Of a stretch of 64,000 nt of DNA, positions 32,561 through 45,367 are shown piece after piece. A program made the translations under genes and the position numbers. Under the pieces are notes generated by a model. That model was not told the DNA's origin. It saw only the letters and a list, made by a program, of their open reading frames with translations, and made no database searches. The stretch comes from Melampsora larici-populina 98AG31 (Eukaryota > Basidiomycota > Pucciniomycetes > Pucciniales > Melampsoraceae): the NCBI RefSeq assembly GCF_000204055.1, contig NW_006768817.1, forward strand, positions 232,997 through 296,996, read 5' to 3'. Positions within the stretch are counted from its first letter, which is position 1; each line of letters begins with the position of its first letter.

Positions 32561-35110
32561 TGTAGTATTTAAAGCTCAACAAGAGCTTTACAACACCTAA
32601 TTAGAAGGGATAATCTACTACGTTGAATATAGTAGAAGTAGCCTAAAGACTGCCTTCTTCAAAGAAACCAGCACAAGGGCACTTGCTGACCACTTTGTGA
32701 TAACAGAGAAAAAGATAAAGGCACCAGAGAAATAAAGCAATACTGTTGTGTAGTATTATTCCCAGATTTTAAGCGCAAAAAAGTCCACACACTATGTTAT
32801 TACTAGAAATACTGTTGTTAAGTATTAAGGGTACACAAACCTACAACCCGACATGAAACCCCATGTAAAAAACCCGTGACAACCCATCTGAATTTTGAAT
32901 TTTCTTGACGGGATTTTTTTGATGGGTTGAGATCAGCCAGATTTTAAAACCCATATGAAAAAAAATAGTTGAGCAAATTGATCAATCATCACACCTTCCT
33001 CGCTCATGTGACTACAACACACCACCCCTACACAGCCCATACACCTCACAAATCACAGCCACACCAACTGCAACCAACTTCGTTCAAAAAGTTCTATCCT
33101 ACTGAAGTCGTGTTTGTTTGAAGAGGATCTTCATTACATGATATTGTGTTTATGGAAACGATCTGACAAAACAAAAGGGGAATATGACAAACTGGAATCT
33201 GCTTCGTCAAGTTCATCAACTTGCAAAGACGATTGTTGGAAAATCAGACATAGAAGTTGACATGAATCAAAAAGAATCGATTCGGAAAAAGCATGATATA
33301 AAATTTCAATTCCATTGATTTTTCCTTTTTGTTAGGATTAAGAAGAACTTTAGGTTGTAGATCACTTGTACATTTTTTTGAATTGGCAATTTCAATGGAT
33401 TCATCATAAGCTAAGATTGGAGAAGAGATCAATGATAGCACAAGTCATTGAAAGTGAAAATGAACCAAATGGCGAGAGCAATGATCAAGTTTGAATTTTA
33501 AATCTCCAAGACTCTTTATAACATCATGATTCATGACCACGTAAGCGATCCGTTCTTGATGTCCAAAATTTTTGTTTGCCTTGTTATCATGGTCAACACT
33601 CAAAAAGCAAGATGAGTTAGGTGAGGTGTTGAGATATGATAAGAGGCCTGCTGAGTGAAAAATCCGCATTTGTGAGGGGATGGGACAGGTTGGGGCGTAC
33701 AAACCTGTCCAGGGCAACCCATGTAAAAAACCCGTCAAAAAAATGCAAAATTCAGATGGGTTGTCACAGGTTTTTTACATGGGTTTTCATGTTGGGTTGT
33801 AGGTCTGTGTACCCTTATTATTCCCAAATTGACTTATAGTCTTTAACACACGTAAATAAAATTCTCCTTGCTTTGAAGGGGTGGATTTAAGTGATCTTAG
33901 TACAAATATAGTAAATAAATGATGATTTATAACACTACAACAAAGGTATAAGATGCAGAAAGGGGAATAACAATCCCAAAATCATCAAGGAGTACTTATA
34001 TCCACATGTAACAACCTCTACAATAGTCAACAGCCTCAAAAACCAGTCAAATCCGCCTAAAGAACCCTAAAAACCATGTAATGACACAATGTAATGATCT
34101 TGTTACTGATGTATGATGTAATTTTCACAGCCAAAAGTGATCAATGACGCAATGATTTAATGTACAGCACTTCTTAAGATGAATACAGGTGATTTTTTCC
34201 TTGTAAACTAGCTGCAAACCAATTTTTGAGATTACAATTTTTTTCAGATGTGGTCCAATTTTGATCTACTATAGTGCATCTTGTAGCCCTCGTGATACTG
34301 ATCATTTATGCCACCCATATGACCTATTTCTGATGAGTGATGAGTAAGATATTGAGTTGTGAAGTTAAGGTTTTTGGTGTTACATGTTGATGTGACACTA
34401 ATGATTTAAAGTTTGTACATTATGAAATACACTCTTCCGCGTTGAATGAGCTATCTACCAACCTAATCTGAAGTCATTTGACATATGTAATTAGCTGAAA
34501 ACCTTCATTTTCAACAAAATTCACCCATTTTCTTCACTTTCCACAGCTGCTACTCCCTTTTTCTTGCTCATGTAATATGACATAATCTTCTACAACCTTA
34601 AAAATCCCGGAAAATCCTCTTGTCAACCTTAATTTCCATCACTACCACCACTACATATGTAATCTACACGTATAACCCTTGTTTACCATCCTTGAAAAAG
34701 TACCTTTCTACTAATAACTTCTGTTTTTCCTTATCAACCTCCAAGATTAAAGTTTGTGCTGAATAATAAAGTGTTGTTCTTTCATATTCTAACCTTAATA
34801 ACCCCATAACTTGATTATTAATACCCTAAAAACCATTTTCCAACTTTTACACCTAGATTTCCGAAATTTTCTCATCTTTTCTTTTCCTATCTTTTTGTAA
34901 TAACTTTGTAAGTAAACTATAATGATCTTAAGAATATATTTGTAATAAGATGACATAATTTTGAATTAATAAGTATACATAAGCCTCTAAGAGCTTCAAT
35001 TGATCTGAAAACCTGCATTTTGAATTTCCTGCTATACTAAAGTTTCCTAATAGTTTGATAAAGTTATGATGATCAATTTTCTTGATTGATCTCATAAATA
35101 GATCACCACA
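32561..35110. mobile_element. nested insertion, solo-LTR-like
   Basis: It begins TGTAGT and ends ACCACA, flanked by CCGG (32557-32560 and 35111-35114). TG...CA ends and a 4-5 bp duplication fit a solo LTR. No coding region is visible, and the interior carries a further DNA element. Removing that leaves about 1.56 kb of AT-rich sequence. Confidence 0.55.
32827..33816. mobile_element. Harbinger-type non-autonomous element, 990 bp
   Basis: About 75-bp inverted ends start AAGGGTACACAAACCTACAA (left) and AAGGGTACACAGACCTACAA (right, inverted), flanked by ATT on both sides (32824-32826, 33817-33819). AAGG ends with a 3-bp AT duplication match the Harbinger element at 13949. No ORF of interest inside. 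Confidence 0.7.
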
Positions 35111-35817
35111 CCGGGTCCGCAACTTTCTCCAATCCCAAATTGTGTTTGCAATTTGTTTGCAATATGTTTGCTGTACACCCTCGAGACCGGAGCACTGGCT
35201 ACATGGAGTTGGCAGCGCTAGTTCCAACACTCTACAGTACTTCTGGATTTGTGATCAATTTGCCTGTCTTGATACAATGTGTCAGAGGATGTATTAGGTT
35301 GCATTCAATTTCTCTTTGAAGAAATGGGTTGGTCAAGGGTGATTTCAAACCGTTGGGAAGTGGTCAACTGTGTTTTGTACTTGTGCTTGCCCCTCGTACA
35401 TCTTTGTGATTTGCGCTTTTGGCAAAAGTGAAGCACAGTTCATAAGTCGTACGTGTCTGACTTTGCTCTCTTATAAAGCCTATTTCCCTATCAAACAGGG
35501 ATGAAATTAGACTGGTATGATACCTGTAAGTAGTGCTGCCGACTCCTGTACTTGTGCGGTCTCAAGGGTGTACAGCGAACGTATTGCAAACACAATTTGC
35601 AATTGGAGAAAGTTGCGGACCCGGTCACCACAACTTTCCCCAATTGGGTTTCACACCTATTGATTCCCGCGGTGTCATTGCTCAGTATCAAGAGTCACTT
35701 AAGTAACAAGACTTACTATGACATAAACAACAGTAAACCTAACCAAAACCTAACCTAAAGAAAAAGCAAACCCAAGTGCCAACCACAAGTTGACGCCTAG
35801 GTCTAGAATATCACCTC

Positions 35818-35841
35818 TCTTCTTCCCACGTGGGAAGAAGA
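35818..35841. repeat. 24-bp perfect palindrome centred on CACGTG
   Basis: Perfectly self-complementary over 24 bases, with an E-box (CACGTG) centre and TTCTTCC/GGAAGAA arms. No gene is called beside it, so a regulatory role is unsupported. Confidence 0.6.
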
Positions 35842-38170
35842 ACCAACTAGATATCATCACACAAGTCTACATGATAACTTACTTGATTCTTCACCAAGAA
35901 TATGGAGTAAAGTGATGCTGTTGTAACTTGATCTTCTTATAAGTCATTTATTGTTCAGGTCCTTATAGAACCTCAAGTGGTGTTTTTAGCTAGTGAGAGA
36001 AGTAGCTACAAGAACAAGCTTGGAAATTATAACTGGGTTCCTCTATCACAGAGTATAAAGTACCCCCGCAGCACCTCTGATCCTTCAGAACTGCAGGGTC
36101 CAGAGTTGTAACAACCAGAGTTCAGAGCCAGATCCAAGAAAGACAAGTCAGCCATCCCACTGGCACAAAATCTTTCTATCAAGTCCAGCTTGTAGCATGG
36201 CAAGGCACAGCACCTGGTGCTGTTGACTCCTTACCCAGGACTCACAGGATCCGGGTAGCTACGCCCCGCGCTGCTATTCTGGAGCTGGGATTTCCATGAT
36301 ACAGGGTCACTACCTTTTATTTTTCCATTTATAATGCAGCACCAAGCCAATATTACCTCAAGCGGCATGTACGTTATAAATTTCAAGTTATCCAAAGACA
36401 ACAAATTTGTTTGGTGTCCCACTCTGGTTCCAGTGGATAAAATGGTGGACAAAATCTCATTTCCCAATGAACAGACATACAGCATCAATGTTTCAAGGTG
36501 CTACATAGGTTCACATCTCTCTAGATCTTTCTATCTTTCTTTTGAATTGACTATAAAACTGATACAACACTGGATATTTCTTCCCTGTATTATTCTTTTC
36601 ACACTTATTACTATTGTGCAAGACAAACTAGAAGTATATGAATATGTGGAGAATGTACAGGAGGCCTCAATGACTATAAACCTTGGGTGATTTTTGAGCT
36701 CCAATTCCGAATAGCACTATGTGAAAGATGAAATCAGTATGTCTCCAAGAGCTCAAGTTCAAATGAGGAAAGACATACTATTAGGAGATCTATTGGATTG
36801 TATTCTTTTGACTATATCAAATCCTTCAGATCAGAGAGCTTTCCTTCATCTTTGGGTTGTTGTCTTGAGCCTGACCTTTAATGGTGACAAGATGGTCAAG
36901 AAAGATAGCAATAAGAGCTACCCATTGTGTTTGATTTGTTCTTGGTTGATCTTCAATTGCATGATCTAAAACAATGTTACAGTGTTGATTGGTGCAAATC
37001 AAGTTTCTAGTAAATAATTTTCCGTCAACAATAGTAATTTGAATAAAAGGACCAAAAAGTACTTAATCCTTATTATTTTGATTTGATTTTTGACTCTTCT
37101 TATAATATTGTTTTGAATTTTGAATTTTTTCTGTTCTTTAATTACACTCATTCAAATCACTTTCTATCCTTTTTCTTCACATTCATTACATCCTGATGTT
37201 TTTTACAAATTTTATTTCTCACTTGGTGAATCATTTTTTTGTTGTTACTTTTTAGCCTGCAGCACTGTGAAGCGCTGTGCCAAAAAACTGTGCTTCTTGC
37301 CGCTGTTTTGTCCAAAAGGTTTTTTTGTTTCCCCTAATGCTTCTGAGATTGCCCAAGGTCAATATGAGCCACGCTGGTGGAAAAACAGTTAGAAGCCCTG
37401 GGTAGCACTGCAAGCCAGACTTGCTCTTATATCAGAGGTCAACTAACTGCAGTCTTCACTTGGGTGTACCAAGTGAAGAGTTTATTGTTGTCTGCACTTC
37501 ATCTTTTAGTGAAGAGTCAGACAAATAGTTGCTGACCCTTCACATATGTCAGACTGGCATTTAGAAGAGACTAAGCTTATACAGCTTCTTGGTGTATACA
37601 GAGCAGTGGCACAAAAAAAAATGACTTATGCTGTGAGAAAATTAAACTAGTAATCTGGATCAGAGATGTGAGGGAGAGAGAAAGATAGCAGCCCCTATGT
37701 TCTGCCCATCTGATCAGGCTGAAGGGTGATGGGAATATAAGACTTGTGATGAAGTGAAATGGGGTCAAAATGAATTCTGTATAAAACATTTGCATATAGT
37801 GGCATGGAAATATATTCTGGGTAACTGCAAATAGCCAAACCAAAGAACCTGTGTTGAAAAGGAAACTTACAATCATGAATTTTGAGGGCGAGTAGGACCA
37901 TAAATGGACCTCTACTCCTATATGGCTGCCAGTGAATAGTGTGAAAATATCATATACAAAAAGAAGACCAGCACAAGCCTGGACAGTTGCTCAACCAGAT
38001 CACATGGAGTGGTAAGAATTCTCTCTGGAAAAGAACTGCAAAAACAATATATGCATCACAAACAAGAAGAGTGAAGCCCCTTTCTGGTCAGGAATAGATA
38101 TGGCAAAACTGAAAGATATATGTCTCTGATTTCTAAGGAACATGGCTTAGAACTGACAGGAAATGCACCA
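35842..38170. other. gene-free stretch
   Basis: Several 80-120 codon open frames occur (for example 36334-36690 and 36721-36969) but none shows a domain or an exon-like set of junctions. A 10-bp-stem hairpin lies at 37454-37478. Confidence 0.35.
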
Positions 38171-38374
38171 CACAGCCGACATAGATGCCTTGGATTAAGA
38201 AAGCTGAGGTATCATTGGATTGAAAACCTTGGACAGAATCTTTCCAAAGTTTTGATCTCAGGTATTTTTTTTGCCAAAAGATACCTTGGATCAAAACCTT
38301 GGACAAGATATGTCTGAGGTAAGTTTATTTTGAATGATGCCTCAGATTTTTCAATCTGGGGCATCTATGTTGGC
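38171..38374. repeat. about 200-bp TIR repeat (CCGAGG family), copy
   Basis: From CAGCCGACATAGATGCC to GGGCATCTATGTTGGCAG, an inverted pair, with CCTTGGAT and ATCTCAGG-type internal inverted units. Diverged from the inner copy at 7928. Confidence 0.6.
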
Positions 38375-39407
38375 AGTGCCAGTCATGTGACATCTGCTCA
38401 AAATGACTGTTGAACTGAGAGAAAACAGGTTACTCTGGTTCTAAGGTGAAGTGTATTGCAGGAAACCCCCACATGAGACAAAGAGGTACATTTGATGCCT
38501 CTCCTGTCATTGACTGCACACATTGTCTGGTACTGCTATCTTTCCTAGATGGTGCAGGAAATTGAAAATGGAAGAAATTTTCCCCAAGTGGGAATGGGAA
38601 TATAATTAAAAGTACAGTTTTTCATAAAAGGATCTCCCAATGTAGAATAACTAAATCACATGTGATACATCAACATAACTTTTTCCAGTTTGACAAAATC
38701 ATTCCAAAAATTGACTACATATACCTCCATAGCTACTCAGGCAGTCTGTAAGCCATTTGACAGTAACAGAAAGTGTGTTACATGAAGTTTAGTTGATGAA
38801 ATTACACCACAGCTTTGTGTCAGTGTATGTAGTCAAGTTTTGGAATGTGTCAAGCGGAACAATATTACAGAATGTATTACATATGATTCAGTTATCCAGA
38901 TGAGCAGATAACTGAGCAGGTCTGTATGTACATGCTAGCCACTCATTCACTTAGCCTGCTGCACATATGTAGTGTGGGTTATATGGCTCAGGTGTGCAGT
39001 GATAGAGCCTTTTATGACAAACTATACTCTTAATCATTTTCCCTCCCCCACTTGGGGAAAAGGCATAATTTTTACAGTGATAGGTGTAAGTTGCTGTACC
39101 AATGCTTTGCTCACCAATTCAATGGGGTGGTCACCCACCCCTGAAGCTCTATGTAGTTAGATGACAATAATAATAAACAAATGGAGCAATCAATCCAGCA
39201 GGAAGTTAGAAAGAATCAACAGCAATATTGCTGTCCAATGATACCACAGTCACACTACCTCTGCACTGAATCAAATCATTCATGTCAATTGAATAGTTAT
39301 GTCTCATATCACAAAATCAGAGAACACATACAAGCAATATGACTATAGCTTTTGTAGTACATGCAGAACATCTTCACCACCACAGGCAAAAGTGTTTTCC
39401 CTTTGTA

Positions 39408-39739
39408 AACCCTGGGCCAGCAACACAACACTCTGCAAAACATGTATTTGCAGCTGTGTTGTGCCACAACACATAAGAAAGGACTTATGCTACTTTTCAC
39501 ACAGTACCACAACAACAAAAATGCAGGCTAGGTTGTGTGGTGCATCCACCACCATTTCTCAACTCAACCTGTGCAACAGCACCAAAAATTTTGTGGTTAA
39601 AAAAACATGGATCCCAAGGATCTGGTTGCACTGCAGGGCAGGCTGCAACATTTCTATGGGATCTAAGCTGCAGTGCGGACCAAAAAAGGCAAAATCTCAG
39701 AAGGGCAGCAGGCAATAGCAGTGTTGCTGGCCCAGGGTT
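39408..39739. mobile_element. TIR element with 19-bp ends, about 330 bp
   Basis: AACCCTGGGCCAGCAACAC at 39408-39426 recurs exactly inverted at 39721-39739. No coding region inside. MITE-like by structure. Confidence 0.55.
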
Positions 39740-40347
39740 GCTTTGTATCAAAGTCTGACTAAATTCTGTTCTGAACTGAATCCCACATGTCAAGTCAATT
39801 ATTGAATCTCATCTCACAAAGCTGTAGTATACAGATAAGCCAGACGTTTACTACCCACATGTAAAGCCTCTTCAAATTTGCTAGAGATAGCATGTTTCAA
39901 TTGGAAACCATTGAATAACTTCACTGTTGGCCAAATGAGAATGAATTATACTCACCTTGATGGCTGGTGAATGAGATTCACATTCAGTCAGGTCCTGGTC
40001 CCTGTAAATTGGTGACAGAATTAAGTAGTCTCAGATGGCTGAGGTGTGCGGGGAACTCTGTTTTACTGTCAATCAGAGTTTATTTATAGCTTCACTGGCT
40101 CTTCATAACACCAATATGAAACCAGTTGCAGTCTTTGCATTTATAATTTCTGACTTTCTGGCTAGATCTACTACAAGTGGAGTATGATTTCTATGATAAG
40201 CTTGAAAAAAAACCAAAATTATTGAATACATAATCTCACTTGATTGCAACAATTTGGTTGCCTGTGCTTCTGACCGCTTTCTTTTTAACAAGAATTTTTG
40301 ACACCAGAAATTGCACTTAACAAGTATCTTCTTCTTCTCTGGTAAAT

Positions 40348-41190
40348 ATGTTCAAAAATATTATCTTCACAGTACTCCTGTGGGCACTGCCCTTCACCTT
40401 GGTATCACCAATTAAGATTGGTGAGCTCTGTTTTTTGGATCTAGTCTGTCTATATATTCTACTCTGTTTCTTGGAATACTTATCTTGATTACCCACTTGG
40501 TTTTACAACCCTTCACCATTGGGGAGAAAATAGACACAGTATCCCACCATGCCAATGGGTATGAAAGTGAGTTCTGATATACAATTTCAAATTGATGCTC
40601 AGAGATAAAGTGCTGAACTTTGGCAATTGGAAAAAGGGGAACATATGGAAAAGATTTCCAAGAGTTTCATAAGCCATGTGACTGGATTCCCTCCAGAGGA
40701 TGAAAAACTTGAGGACCTTTTCAGTTCTAACCCAACCATCATATACAAAGGACAATCACATTCAATTTCAGGTTAGTTATAAGTTCCAAACATGCTTGAT
40801 CATTCCCTTCATATCTCTTTGATCAGAAGCTGTATACATTGCTCAATAGCTTCTCTTGCCTATTAACAACTTGTTATTCCAGATTTTTGTCATCTTTCAT
40901 TGGAAGGAGAATTCCGTGCCTATCGGCACCAAGGAGTACCTAAATGTAAGTCATCAGAAAACTTGCAAGAGTTTGTAAAGCTTTGGGTTTGCTAAGTTGA
41001 TACTTCTCTTTTGCAAAGGACAGTGGTTGAGTCCAATCCTGAGCATCCTGATAAGTGGATTCTGACTTGGAAGTGGAACTGTCTTCAAGAAGAAGGTTGG
41101 AGTGAGGGGATTGTAACAGTTGGGATCTTATCATGGAGTGGAATGATTTCCAGTGTGTTCTTTGATAAAAAATGTTCTCCTGAAGTCTAA
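40348..41190 (+). CDS. small secreted protein, effector candidate B (5 exons)
   Basis: Exons 40348-40420, 40534-40558, 40611-40771, 40883-40945 and 41024-41190 give 162 residues. A signal peptide (MFKNIIFTVLLWALPFTLVS) is followed by a soluble part with ELWQLEKGEHMEK, ISHVTGFPPEDE, FRAYRHQG and the aromatic DKWILTWKWN, ending near FFDKKCSPEV. It resembles candidate A (9100-9946): signal exon ending one base after a codon with a GTGAG donor, two short central exons, the last two introns in the same phase, and an Arg-His-...-Val-...-Asp/Glu-...-Thr-Trp pattern in the last exon. Intron 2 (GTATGA...AAAG) was chosen because it alone keeps the frame. Function unknown. Confidence 0.55.
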
Positions 41191-41544
41191 CTGGAGCTTT
41201 GACTTTCCTACATTTAGTTTTCAATTCATTATCAAAGTTATCTATCCCAATATGACATCATGGGTGGTCCCTTGCACACAAAAGATGATTCCAGGATATC
41301 ATGCAATTAAGTTGGGGGTAACTCACATCCCAGATCTCATTGGGTTCACATTTTCAATGCCATCTCTAACCCTGGGCAATTTGAGAGTGGATGCAGAGGT
41401 GTGCACTATCCACATATGCAAGGGTTTTACTATCAGTTATCTTATAGGACAACTCTCACTAGTTTGAAGTGGTGGTACCAGTTACAAGGAAGCAATACTA
41501 GCCCCTTCTGACCCCAAAATGAAGCACTGAGGACTGATCTGGCA

Positions 41545-42410
41545 GGATCACTAACATATTTACTTGATGCCCTCAGTTTTTCCTTCATCAAGAGATCAAC
41601 ACCACTGGACAAGACTTGGCCAGGGTTGGGATACAGATCTGGATTTTCACTTGTATCTAAACTGTGTTTGTTTTAACACACTTTGAGCATGATTGAATTT
41701 ACCGCCTACATAGATACCTTGGTCTGAAACCTGAGTTATCATCAGATCAAATTCTTGGACAGATCTTGTCTGTGCCAAAAAAAACCTCAGATCAAATCCC
41801 CCAGAAGATTCTGTCTCATGATTTGTGTCCAATGATAGCTTGGATTTTTCAATCCAAGGTAAATTTGTTGACTTTGCTTGGTTTGTGTAATCAGAGGCAT
41901 CATCAGATGTAAACCCTTGGACAGATCAAAATCTCCAAAAGATTATGTCCGAGGATCTGGTTCCAAGGATCCCTCATATTTTGCAATCCAAGGTAAATTT
42001 GTTGGCTGTGAGATGAAGCAATAGTTTCAATCAAAAAATCTTTATTGACTTTGAGGTACAGAAGATCCACCAAAAGACCTCCAGAGAAGAGACCAAGGAA
42101 AAGAAATGAGTTTTTACCTCTATGAGATAATTCAACCTACCACAGTGTTGGATATTAAGGCCTTCTCAACAAGGCCCCATAGAAAATGAAGCACTTAAAC
42201 TGGCACTTCATATATTTTCATCTACACAGCCAACACAGATACCTGGTATGTTTGATTGGACTCTGGGTCCAAGGAAATGTTTCAAGACTTCTTTTAGGCC
42301 CAAAAGAAGCCTTGGATCAAGTACTTGAACACCTTTTCCGAGGTTATTGCCATCCCATGCTCCTTGGATATGGGGATCTGAGGCATCTTTGTTGGCAGTG
42401 CTACCCATAA
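41545..42410. repeat. cluster of diverged CCGAGG-family TIR repeats
   Basis: At least four partial or whole copies occur, at about 41545-41640, 41701-41872, 41885-42009 and 42223-42410. They share TTTACCTTGG, AATCCAAGG, TTGGACAGAT and GCATCTTTGTTGGC-type ends. All are more decayed than the copy at 7928. Confidence 0.5.
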
Positions 42411-42420
42411 TATGCATTTG

Positions 42421-44205
42421 CTATGCATTTCTGAGCTTGTTGGAGGTAGTGATCACACTCTGATATTGAACTTGACCTGGCCTGGCACCCATTGGGTTTT
42501 TGTCAAACCAACTGACCAGTGAGACACATTGGTGGATAGAAGTATATCCAGGCACATTTGTGAGTCTTAAAAACTTATTTAGATCTCTAAGGTGTCAAGA
42601 ATGATTTCCCACTCTTTGGATCATTCCTTGGTAGATTAAAGGAATTACCAGCCAGAAGAAAAAGTCTAAACCTCAAGTTCAACAAGTTTGATTGGAGACA
42701 GTGTGAACAAATTTGGGTTTTAGACAAAGTTCAGATAGCTGGGGACTCGTGCTTTATTTATTAATGATGCCACTGTTTGAGTACAACTGACCACTCAGAT
42801 TTTATTAACACTATGTAATCATTGTCACGAGAACCGGTTTCTGACCATTTTGTGCCAGAATTATATTTATATCATGTCAGTAATTTATTGGTATAAATCC
42901 TTCTGAGACTATCTGAAGTTGTCAGTTTGTTATCAACTGTTATGATGCTTGTCATGTGAGAGTTATGTCATTAAATAATCATGGTTTGCTGATTGCATTT
43001 CACTCTAAATATCTTTATACATGACTAGCATAATTTGATTATATAGGCTAGTCGGGGGATCCTCATCAGACAGTTCTTGGGCATCACCAGAGATGGAAGT
43101 GATGTTGAGCTTGAATAAGGCAGTCCAAGGTGAACTATAGAATGTCTCCCATATGAGTGTGCAAGTTCTGATTGACGACTCGTTTCCTTGATGTATGAGC
43201 TAAACTGATCTCTGACTCAGAACATGCACAGAAAGAGATCAAAAATGATCCAAGCAATGATTTTGACTATACAAGATTTTTTTGTTTTAAAACTCATCAA
43301 GGAACATCAAATTGATATCAAGCCTAACCCCCGCCATACAAGATTTTTTCGTAAACAAAAAAACTCTCACATCAATCAATATAACTATCATGAGAAAAAT
43401 TTGAGAGAGAATGAAAGCAAAAGAAATCAAACAAGAAGATTAAAATAGGTTTAATAAAGATTTCTTAATAAATGAGAACAATCAGGATTTAGCAAGCAAA
43501 AGAAAAGACGCCACCATGTTTTTATTTACATACCCCCACTAAATAAACATCTTGACTGTTTGTTTTTGTTTTTCTCTTTTCAATACCATCACTCAAATAT
43601 GCAGCACAGAGAAACACGAAGGAAAACTCAGAAAAAAGAAAAGAAGACGAAAAGTCTGTCGTATACAGAGACCCGATCGTAGGATGAAGATTGATCTGCG
43701 TTTTAGTTCGATGTGAGGTGAAGAGTTTGAACAGGATGAAATCCAAAAGAACAAGCTCTAGAACAATCTTCAACAAAAGAAAGCAGAAATCCTAAATAGA
43801 AAAAGTACCAAACACAAGACCATACACATCGGGTAAATTTCTTATGTTAGTTGTTCGAATGTGTTGTACAAGGGGGGTAGAAACCGAGCCGAGTTAATGC
43901 TATTGATCAAGAAAGGAACAGACGATAAATCGAAAATTGGTGAGTGAAAAGTTCCCCAAAAAACGACGATCTTGCATAACTTGTTTCATTTTGTAGTGAT
44001 AATTGTCGTCCATGGTGGTCAAGCAACGCATGTGTAGAAACATCATATAATAGCTGATGGTTTTCGTAAGTAGAAGATAAACGTGAATGTGTCATAAGAT
44101 AAAGCAAACGAGAGAGCATAACCATGGGCATATAAAGATGATGTGTGATGATTTCATGTGCATATTGAGGCGTGGTAATGAGGGGTTGTAGGGATGACGA
44201 AGCCT
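42421..44205. other. gene-free stretch
   Basis: No exon-like pattern or repeat family recognised. Confidence 0.35.
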
Positions 44206-45367
44206 TCAAATGCGCATCGGTGTATTGGGAAGGGACCGATGACGCTGTTGAGCAGAATTGTAATCACCCGCTGTCAGACTTGGTTTCCTCGACGATACCA
44301 AGAGCGCGCCAGAAACCTCATCGGAGTTTGCCTATAATGATAGCAGGTGATCAGTCAGTGAGCGAATCAGACTATGGAAGGACTATTGGATAAAGACTAC
44401 TCACCCATGGGAATGAAGGAAGATGCCGACGATTTGATGGATCATACAAAGGTGTGGATTTTGTTGCGTTGAGGCGACATTTCGATGATAGAGATGAAAC
44501 GCTAACAGAAGAATCCTCAACACAAGAGGATTGTACACCTGATAAGATGGCATCGTTGCCAGGTTGATAGGGAGTCATGATGGACGGGTGATCGGGATGC
44601 GCAGCTTGACCAGTTTTAGCAGGAGTTTGGGTTGCCCGGAACGGTGCTGGTGACGCTGGCGTCCTGGCAAGCGGCACGTTTTCCTTGGTCTCCTCGACAA
44701 CATTTGCTAGCTCGATTGGCGATGCACTCTGAGACACAGTTGAGCTGACTGTGGGCAAAGTGAATGGAGGAGGCGGTAGAGACGACGAGTGACCTGTGCG
44801 TGATGTGACAGGTTCAGCAGCTGGAGTGGAACTACCACTTGCGAAGCAGGTTGAGTTATCGGATGGAAGGATGATGTCGCCTGCTGTCTTAGTTGGTACT
44901 GTCCGTGTTTGGGGGCCGCATGCGGCAGATCTGCGTAGGTTCTGCACTCTAGCCAAGGTTGGTAGATCGTTTGGAAGACGATCGTCCACTTTATCACCGT
45001 CAGACGCATTCAGGTGGTTTGAGGGGGCCGAAACCTCGGGAAATAGGTAGATTTCATGTTTCAAACGACTGTCACATGTAGCTGATTGGCGGCGTCCGCA
45101 TGAAGCCTTATTCCGCTGGGAGCGATGAAATGGATTGACTCGAGTCCGCAGAGGTAACTCTCCTAAGACAAGCCTACCAGTAGAGACACTGGGCCTCAGG
45201 GAGCGACGAGAAGGTGACAATAGCTGGGGGGATGATTTGATACCAGTAGGAGTAGGCGGATACAGGCTCGAAGGCTTTGCGACTGGAGAAGCCGATGAAG
45301 GTAGGATATTTTGAGGCGCCGAGATTTCTGGGTCGTAGTAGAGTTCGAAGGTGGAACTGCGATCCAT
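44206..45367 (-). CDS. Ser/Pro-rich protein with KEN motif (2 exons)
   Basis: Exons 44405-45367 and 44206-44331 give 362 residues, beginning MDRSSTFELYYDPEI and ending SLPNTPMRI. The protein is largely disordered, with many SP/TP sites (PPTPTGIKSSPQLLSPS), a KEN box in EETKENVPLARTP and an RxxL in GRLVLGEL. KEN plus RxxL motifs are known APC/C degrons, so cell-cycle-regulated turnover is possible but unproven. I recognise no family. The gene at 62165 has a similar build and the same last three residues. Confidence 0.7.

Larger units (their letters stand above)
32513..35690. mobile_element. long-TIR element (AAGTTGCGG family), split by a nested insertion
   Basis: The left end (32513-32560) reads CACACCGCGGGAATCAATAG on through AAAGTTGCGGTGACCGG, then stops. 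The rest resumes at 35111 with GTCCGCAACTTTCTCC and runs to an inverted copy of the left end at about 35610-35690. Without the 2.55-kb nested insertion the element is about 630 bp and has the same stem-loop TIR plan as the element at 7444-8223, with which it shares the CACCCTCGAG/ACCCTCGAG inner motif. Confidence 0.7.

Noticed and set aside
36334..36969. Two adjacent open frames of 118 and 82 codons
   Set aside because: No domain, no plausible splice-linked neighbours and composition like the surrounding AT-rich DNA.
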